Shown here: positions 22,371 to 26,810 of the stretch, in pieces
Layout of the letters: each line of letters opens with the position of its first letter
Numbering within the stretch: the first letter of the stretch is position 1
Assembly: GCA_023230175.1 (NCBI GenBank)
Contig: JALNXV010000008.1
Coordinates: forward strand, 1-26,810
Length of the DNA: 26,810 nt
Direction: 5' to 3'
DNA from: Candidatus Cloacimonadota bacterium
GTDB lineage: Bacteria > Cloacimonadota > Cloacimonadia > Cloacimonadales > WRIO01
The notes under the pieces: model-generated
The model's input: only the letters and a program-made list of their open reading frames with translations
Database searches by the model: none
What the model was told of the DNA's origin: nothing
Translations under genes and position numbers: made by a program

Positions 22371-22392
22371 ATACAAGCATCCTTGCTTGCAC
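22371..22392 (-). repeat. REP-like hairpin B in inverted orientation
   Basis: On the minus strand this reads GTGCAAGCA-AGGA-TGCTTGTAT. It lies 29 bp from the B hairpin of copy 2 and faces it, so the two form an inverted doublet like the paired arms of REP/BIME elements. It ends 8 bp before the recO stop codon. Confidence 0.75.
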
Positions 22393-22399
22393 AACTTAA

Positions 22400-23167
22400 T
22401 TATTTGATATATTCCTCATACAATTCTAAAGCCTTATAATGAAATACTTTATTAAGATGAAAATTTAGATAGTTCTTAAAAAAAAGATTCACTTCAATAA
22501 TAGACTTATCAATAATATTATCTTGTTTACAAACAATTCCGGCTTTAGGTATTTGATTAATCAACATCATAAACTTATCTGACACTTCTATCATCTGCAT
22601 ATCCTTAAAACCTTGCATACATTTAGAACACATCAATGTGTAATTATCAGGATTTATAAATACTTTACTCTTGATGATTCCATTACACAAAGAACACTTT
22701 AACAATTCTACAGTATAACCTAATATTGTAAAAATTCGTAACCAACATCTCCATACAACAAAGATATGATTACTATTGACTGTTTTAATATATAGCAAAA
22801 AAGAACTAATTAACTCGAAAAATTCTTTACTCTCATCAGGAGATATTTGTAATTGATTGACAATCTCTAAAATAATTTGAACAGACAACAATTGAGGATA
22901 TGAATAAAATTTTATGTAATCTACATTAACGCTACTATCAACAACTTTATACATTTGAGCAGAAACACTTTTTTTTAAGATTAGGTTGACACAGTGACCG
23001 GACTCAAATTGAGCAAACATTTTTGATTTTGGCTTTCTTACACCTTGAGCTATGACATTTAATAATCCTTCTGTTTCGGTCAAAACATTAAGGATTAAGC
23101 TACTTTCTTTCCAGTTTAGTTTACTAAGGATTATACCTTTTGTTCTAAATTCTTGTTGTTTAATCAT
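22400..23167 (-). CDS. recO: DNA repair protein RecO
   Basis: The 255-residue protein has the RecO layout. An N-terminal OB fold (KGIILSKLNWKESSLILNVLTETEGLLNVIAQGVRKPKSK) precedes a helical domain. That domain carries a four-Cys zinc site: CSLC at 158-161 and CSKC at 180-183. RecO loads RecA on SSB-coated single-stranded DNA together with RecR in gap repair. Length is typical. The ATG lies 5 bp after the stop codon of the upstream hybrid kinase gene and has no strong ribosome binding site, suggesting translational coupling to that kinase. recR and recF are not in the window. Confidence 0.93.
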   Translation of the reverse strand: MIKQQEFRTKGIILSKLNWKESSLILNVLTETEGLLNVIAQGVRKPKSKMFAQFESGHCVNLILKKSVSAQMYKVVDSSVNVDYIKFYSYPQLLSVQIILEIVNQLQISPDESKEFFELISSFLLYIKTVNSNHIFVVWRCWLRIFTILGYTVELLKCSLCNGIIKSKVFINPDNYTLMCSKCMQGFKDMQMIEVSDKFMMLINQIPKAGIVCKQDNIIDKSIIEVNLFFKNYLNFHLNKVFHYKALELYEEYIK

Positions 23168-23172
23168 AAAAA

Positions 23173-25557
23173 TTACTTTAAAACTTCGTTTAAAATATTG
23201 ACAACTTGATTAAATCCAAAGGGTTTATTCAAAACAGCAAAAAAACCAAGTTCTAAATATCTATCTTTTTCATTAGTATCAATATATCCTGACATTAAAA
23301 TGGCTTTGATTGAATTATTTATTTGTTTTAATTTTTTAAAGCATTCAATCCCGTTAATACCTCCGGGAATAGTTAAATCTAAAATCACAAAATCAGGAGT
23401 TGATTTTTTCTTATGTAGGTCTTGATAAATCTTTAATGCTGCTTCACCTCTATCACAAAAAATAATGTTATGACCCAATTTTTTAAAAATCTGTTCTAAT
23501 ACGTTTCTAATCATTACTTCATCATCAACTATCAAAATATCTGCCTTTTTACTATATTCAACTTTTATCTTTTCTTGTTCTTTAATTTTTTTACTTACAT
23601 ATTTTTCTATTGGCAGATAAATGTTTACTTGTGTCCCTTTGCTTAATTGAGAATATATCGAAATATGTCCTTTATGCTTTTTTATTATCGAATAACAAAC
23701 AGATAAACCAAGCCCATTACCAATAAATTTTGTTGTAAAATATGGATCAAAAACATATTTAATATCTTCCGGCTTAATACCAATACCATAATCAACTACT
23801 TTTATCAAAAGATAATATCCTTGTAAAAAATCTTCATTATCTATATGTTGCTCATATAACTCAGTCGTTACATCTATCTTTCCACCCTTAGGCATAGCTT
23901 GAATACTATTAATTATAATATTATGAATTACTAAATTTATTTGAGATTGATCCACAGTCAAAAATTTGTATTCATCTTCAAAATTATAGCATATCTCAAT
24001 ATTAGATCCGCTCAAGGCAAAGGCAGCAGAATTCATAATTAACTCATTAATATTGATTCTTTCTAAAATCGGCATACCACCTTTTGAAAACGTTAAGAGT
24101 TGATTAGTTAGATTTTTTGCTTTTAAGCAACCCTCTTCAATTTGATCCATTAGACCTGTTAATTCACTATCATCAAATGAAAACTTTGCTAAGCTCGCAT
24201 TACCTAAGATTCCCGCAACAATATTATTAAAATCATGAGCTATACCTCCGGCAAGCAATCCCAATGATCTTAAATTATTTTCTTTAATATATTTCTCTTC
24301 ATTTTTCTTTTTTTCTGTAATATCAAAAGCTATTCCAATAACTCCCTTAATCTTTTTATTTCTATCATAAAGAGGATTTATTAAAGATTCCATAATGATA
24401 TTTCCAAAATTAAATTCATATTTCTGAGGTTTACCTTTAAGTGTCAACAAATGCTTTTTAATTGGTTCATAATCTTTATCATTAGTTCTAAAAAGCTGAT
24501 AGATTGTCTTACCAATGAACCTTTCAGGCTTTATGAATATCTTTGAAAATCTACCCCCTAAAATACTTATAAATCTAAGTTCAGAATCTACTTCCCATAA
24601 AATACCCGGCATTTGATTTGTTAATAAATTAAATTGTTGCTCTGCTTCAGAAATAATATCTTTTAACTTTATATTTTCTGAAATATCCTGAATTAAAACG
24701 GCAAATTCTCCTTCATTTGGTGAAAATGCTGAAACATAAAAAGTCTTTTTTAACTCTTTACTATAATTTTCAAAAAACAATGGTTTTCTTGCCTTAATGA
24801 CTAAATCATAATTCCGAATCCAATACATCTCAGTTTCAGGCAAAAGTTCCAGAACGGTTTTTCCGATAATATCCTTTTTTGATTTACCAAGTAATCTTTC
24901 AAAACTTAGATTAACATCTAAAAACTCATAATCTATCGGGTTTTTATCTTTGTCATAAATCATTTTATGTAAAGCAAAAGCGTATTGGAAAGAATTAATT
25001 AAATTTTTATATCTTTCCAATGAATTATTTATTAAAATATTTAATCGTTCTTGTTTAACTATTTCGAAAATATGAGAAATAGATTGCTCACTTTTAGTGA
25101 CTAAATTTCTTACAAATGATTTTGTTAATGAAAGTATATCTATAGCTTTTTCTTCTGATAACATTAATGGGCAAGAATATAAAGTAGCTATATGGAAATC
25201 TAATATATTTATTTTCAAAGAGATAGCATAATAATCATTTTCATTTTTAACTAAGCCTTCAATATTAGATTGCAAAATGTTATTCAAATTTGTTTCATAA
25301 TCAATAAAAGTATTCTTTTGATCTATTTGATTTAATAATTCTTTTTTACCAATTGATAAAAAAATGTTTTTATTAACATCAATAAGTTTAAATGCAGTAT
25401 CTACAATTTTGCATAAATTGTTAAGCAATTCTGAAAAATCATTTACATCTATCAGCTCATCTATAGAAAAATACTCAGGATCAAATCTTTCTAAAGAATG
25501 ATTTTTTATTATCTCATATATCTTCTCAGTTTTTAAATCTATATGATTAACTTTCAT
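23173..25557 (-). CDS. Soluble hybrid histidine kinase (PAS, HisKA, HATPase, receiver)
   Basis: The 794-residue protein has no membrane helix, so it senses a cytosolic signal. The first 150 residues (SIDELIDVNDFSELLNNLCK onward) loosely resemble a PocR/GAF-like sensor; this is uncertain. Two PAS domains follow at about 180-295 and 305-415. The HisKA box LLAGGIAHDFNN has His441. The ATPase domain has NIIINSIQAMPKGG near 546-559, DYGIGI near 589-594 and FDPYFTTKFIGNGLGLS. The C-terminal receiver (about 673-790) has Asp727 (ILDLTIP) and Lys778 (NKPFG). The ATG at 25557 is chosen over one at 25596 because the -10 box lies inside that upstream extension and AGGA sits 8 bp before the chosen start. 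It leads into recO after 5 bp. No DNA-binding regulator is nearby. Confidence 0.9.
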   Translation of the reverse strand: MKVNHIDLKTEKIYEIIKNHSLERFDPEYFSIDELIDVNDFSELLNNLCKIVDTAFKLIDVNKNIFLSIGKKELLNQIDQKNTFIDYETNLNNILQSNIEGLVKNENDYYAISLKINILDFHIATLYSCPLMLSEEKAIDILSLTKSFVRNLVTKSEQSISHIFEIVKQERLNILINNSLERYKNLINSFQYAFALHKMIYDKDKNPIDYEFLDVNLSFERLLGKSKKDIIGKTVLELLPETEMYWIRNYDLVIKARKPLFFENYSKELKKTFYVSAFSPNEGEFAVLIQDISENIKLKDIISEAEQQFNLLTNQMPGILWEVDSELRFISILGGRFSKIFIKPERFIGKTIYQLFRTNDKDYEPIKKHLLTLKGKPQKYEFNFGNIIMESLINPLYDRNKKIKGVIGIAFDITEKKKNEEKYIKENNLRSLGLLAGGIAHDFNNIVAGILGNASLAKFSFDDSELTGLMDQIEEGCLKAKNLTNQLLTFSKGGMPILERININELIMNSAAFALSGSNIEICYNFEDEYKFLTVDQSQINLVIHNIIINSIQAMPKGGKIDVTTELYEQHIDNEDFLQGYYLLIKVVDYGIGIKPEDIKYVFDPYFTTKFIGNGLGLSVCYSIIKKHKGHISIYSQLSKGTQVNIYLPIEKYVSKKIKEQEKIKVEYSKKADILIVDDEVMIRNVLEQIFKKLGHNIIFCDRGEAALKIYQDLHKKKSTPDFVILDLTIPGGINGIECFKKLKQINNSIKAILMSGYIDTNEKDRYLELGFFAVLNKPFGFNQVVNILNEVLK

Positions 25558-25585
25558 AACGACCATCCTTAACAGTAAGTAAACT

Positions 25586-25615
25586 ATTCTATACATAAAT
25601 CGTTAATATTGTCAA
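25586..25615 (-). promoter_or_regulatory. Promoter of the soluble kinase - recO unit
   Basis: Minus-strand TTGACA at 25610-25615, an 18 bp spacer and TAGAAT at 25586-25591. The predicted start near 25578 lies downstream of the ATG at 25596, which excludes that longer reading frame. Confidence 0.8.
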
Positions 25616-25659
25616 GAAAAAATATCTATTTCCTAACAGTTTTTTTATAAAGAATTTAC

Positions 25660-25701
25660 AAGAGACCTCCAAGATGCTTTAAAGCATCTTGGAGGTCTCT
25701 T
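25660..25701. repeat. Perfect 42 bp palindrome (21 bp stem)
   Basis: AAGAGACCTCCAAGATGCTTT at 25660-25680 is followed without a gap by its exact reverse complement at 25681-25701. There is no T-tract on either side, and it lies upstream of both neighbouring genes, so it cannot be terminating either. Its core GAGACCTCCAAGA resembles one arm of the hairpin at 9326-9376. Confidence 0.9.
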
Positions 25702-25827
25702 ATTTATTACTTATATATTAATAGCATAAATGTTTCTAAAAAAAGATTATTGAATAATTATGTTTTATGACCACCCTTACTTGCCCCCAAAACAGTTTAA
25801 CTATATAAATATCAATCAATAAGCTTC

Positions 25828-25848
25828 CTACAAACTTAAGGCTTGTAG
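25828..25848 (+). repeat. REP-like element, solitary hairpin A
   Basis: CTACAAAC (25828-25835) pairs with GCTTGTAG (25841-25848) with one mismatch, matching hairpin A of the compound element. No B hairpin follows. Confidence 0.55.
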
Positions 25849-25969
25849 AAAAATAATTATGTGTCCTTTGGGATTAAAAAAAAACCTGTGAAATCTTCGT
25901 AAAAAAGACACAAAAAAATGTTACAAATGTTTTTATTATAAAACTAGTCAAGCAAATCTTTTTTTTAGC

Positions 25970-25998
25970 TTGACACAAAACCGAATGTTTTATATAAT
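25970..25998 (+). promoter_or_regulatory. Consensus promoter of the exported-protein gene
   Basis: TTGACA (25970-25975), a 17 bp spacer and TATAAT (25993-25998) are all ideal. The -35 overlaps one arm of the inverted repeat GTCAAGC/GCTTGAC (25947-25974), a possible regulator site. GGAGG lies at 26007-26011. Confidence 0.92.
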
Positions 25999-26015
25999 AT
26001 CAAATTGGAGGTAAA

Positions 26016-26669
26016 ATGAAGAAAATGATAATAATATTTTTAATGTTAAGCGTCTTCTTATCAGTTTATAGTACTCAGGATGACAATGAAACTATAAACA
26101 ACTCAGATGGACTTGAGCAGAAGATTGATGATATCTATGTCCTGCAAAAAAAAATGTATGAGGAGAACAAGAAAGACGCCTTAAAAGACAAGAAGTATGG
26201 AATTGAATTAAATTTGATAAACCTCTTGCTTGTCGATGAATTCAAAAGAATAAGCGGTACATTTTCACTCTTTGCTATTGATAGAAAAGCTGAAATTGCC
26301 TTTCCTTTTTATATTACCTTTCCCAAAGAAGAAGACCACTATGATGCCGTCACATTAGATTGTCATTACAGGTATTTTTTAGGAAATACTCAAAATGGTT
26401 TTTACTTAAGCGGTCTTTCAAGACTTGCTTTTATATCCGGCAAAGACTATTACAGCTCTACTAGCAATAAAAAAAAAGTAGGTAAATTTGGTATAGGCTT
26501 TGGTATTGGTTACAGATATTTTTCATATAATGGATTCTATTGGGGAGCCAGTCTTAGCATCGGAAGATTCATAATAGGTCCCGATATTTTTGACAATAAT
26601 CTCAATTATACTAATGATAATCAAGCGTTTATTGATTTTGAATTTCTCAAATTTGGATATTCTTTTTAA
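26016..26669 (+). CDS. Exported protein, probable small outer-membrane beta-barrel
   Basis: I do not recognise this 217-residue protein. It starts with a clear signal peptide (MKKMIIIFLMLSVFLSVYS, cleavage likely near residue 19). A charged, probably coiled-coil stretch follows (about 28-60, EQKIDDIYVLQKKMYEENKK). The rest, from about 63, alternates hydrophobic and polar residues as beta-barrel strands do, with aromatic-rich segments (YRYFLGNTQNGFYLSGL, FGIGFGIGYRYFSYNGFYWG). The chain ends FGYSF, and a C-terminal Phe is the usual outer-membrane assembly signal. About eight strands would fit. A short coiled coil before a small barrel could reach toward other envelope parts. The gene has an ideal promoter and ribosome binding site and is apparently monocistronic, followed by a REP-like element. 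Confidence 0.8.
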   Translation: MKKMIIIFLMLSVFLSVYSTQDDNETINNSDGLEQKIDDIYVLQKKMYEENKKDALKDKKYGIELNLINLLLVDEFKRISGTFSLFAIDRKAEIAFPFYITFPKEEDHYDAVTLDCHYRYFLGNTQNGFYLSGLSRLAFISGKDYYSSTSNKKKVGKFGIGFGIGYRYFSYNGFYWGASLSIGRFIIGPDIFDNNLNYTNDNQAFIDFEFLKFGYSF

Positions 26670-26709
26670 TCTCGTATGATAAAGATTATCTCAAAATGTA
26701 AAAAAAGTT

Positions 26710-26773
26710 CTACAAGCTTCTAACTTGTAGTCTTCAAATATATAGTTTTCAGTACAAGCAGGGATGCTTGCAC
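26710..26773 (+). repeat. Compound REP-like element, copy 3 (short spacer)
   Basis: Hairpin A is CTACAAG...CTTGTAG (26710-26730). After only about 21 bp comes hairpin B, GTACAAGCA-GGGA-TGCTTGCAC (26752-26773), followed by AACATTTG. The spacer is shorter and diverged from copies 1 and 2, so the two hairpins are conserved better than what lies between. It starts about 40 bp after the stop codon of the exported-protein gene. Confidence 0.75.
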
Positions 26774-26810
26774 AACATTTGTTTTTGCCCAACCTCAATA
26801 ATTTTGGAGC

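Larger units (their letters stand above)
25616..25969. other. Intergenic region between divergent kinase and exported-protein genes
   Basis: No gene is supported here. The region holds a perfect long hairpin (25660-25701) and a solitary A-type REP-like hairpin (25828-25848). Near the promoter on the right lies an inverted repeat: GTCAAGC at 25947-25953 with GCTTGAC at 25968-25974. The remainder is AT-rich without recognisable signals. Confidence 0.5.

Noticed and set aside
25558..25596. Longer N-terminus of the soluble kinase starting at 25596
   Set aside because: The -10 box lies inside it and the ribosome binding site fits the ATG at 25557.
8930..26773. Repeated hairpins as remnants of a CRISPR array
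   Set aside because: The copies are dispersed over many kilobases, self-complementary and not regularly spaced, and no cas gene is present.

Overview
This is an AT-rich (by eye about 30% GC), gene-dense chromosomal segment from a Gram-negative-type bacterium that is probably anaerobic or microaerobic. The evidence is a lipobox lipoprotein, an exported protein ending in an outer-membrane-like aromatic residue, a flavodiiron protein, ferrous-iron uptake genes and a thioredoxin system. Many promoters match TTGACA-N16..18-TATAAT and many genes have GGAGG-type ribosome binding sites, which argues against Bacteroidota. I cannot name the phylum from sequence alone. Candidates such as Cloacimonadota, Delongbacteria or another AT-rich Gram-negative lineage are only guesses. 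I see no phage, plasmid, insertion sequence or CRISPR signature.

Layout. 1-350: a tRNA-Asp and two back-to-back terminators. 347-1390 (-): a lipoprotein with carboxypeptidase-regulatory-like repeats. 1521-4402 (+): an HD-domain hydrolase, an RlmI-type rRNA methyltransferase and an EamA transporter, tightly packed. 4614-8741 (-): a priA - SpoU/TrmH methyltransferase - mutM run. 8742-9609: a long non-coding stretch rich in hairpins and repeats. 9610-10797 (-): a flavodiiron protein. 11167-11667 (+): a tRNA array of Lys(TTT), two identical Glu(TTC) and Glu(CTC). 11803-14249 (-): an arsR/smtB - P1B ATPase operon with a clear palindromic operator. 14379-17379 (-): fur - feoB - feoA behind a perfect Fur box. 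17508-18913: divergent trxA and trxB. 19037-22222 (+): a membrane-bound hybrid histidine kinase. 22400-25557 (-): a soluble hybrid kinase followed by recO. 26016-26669 (+): a small exported, probably outer-membrane protein.

The genes form coherent modules: metal homeostasis (ArsR-regulated efflux and Fur-regulated iron uptake, side by side and separated by an overlapping terminator/promoter), thiol redox, DNA repair and replication restart (priA, mutM, recO), and two-component signalling by two orphan hybrid kinases.

The least explained content is non-coding. A dispersed REP-like element consists of hairpin A plus hairpin B with a conserved 3' flank. It occurs as three compound copies plus solitary A or B hairpins, mostly at gene 3' ends, and once as an inverted doublet. 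A second repeat family (about 49 bp) occurs downstream of two genes; its termini differ by pair-preserving changes, and one copy supplies a stop codon. Two unusually long hairpins (a perfect 21 bp stem, and a 23 bp stem with two mismatches) share a core motif. These are the best candidates for something undescribed, but they look like non-autonomous repeats rather than a new gene system.
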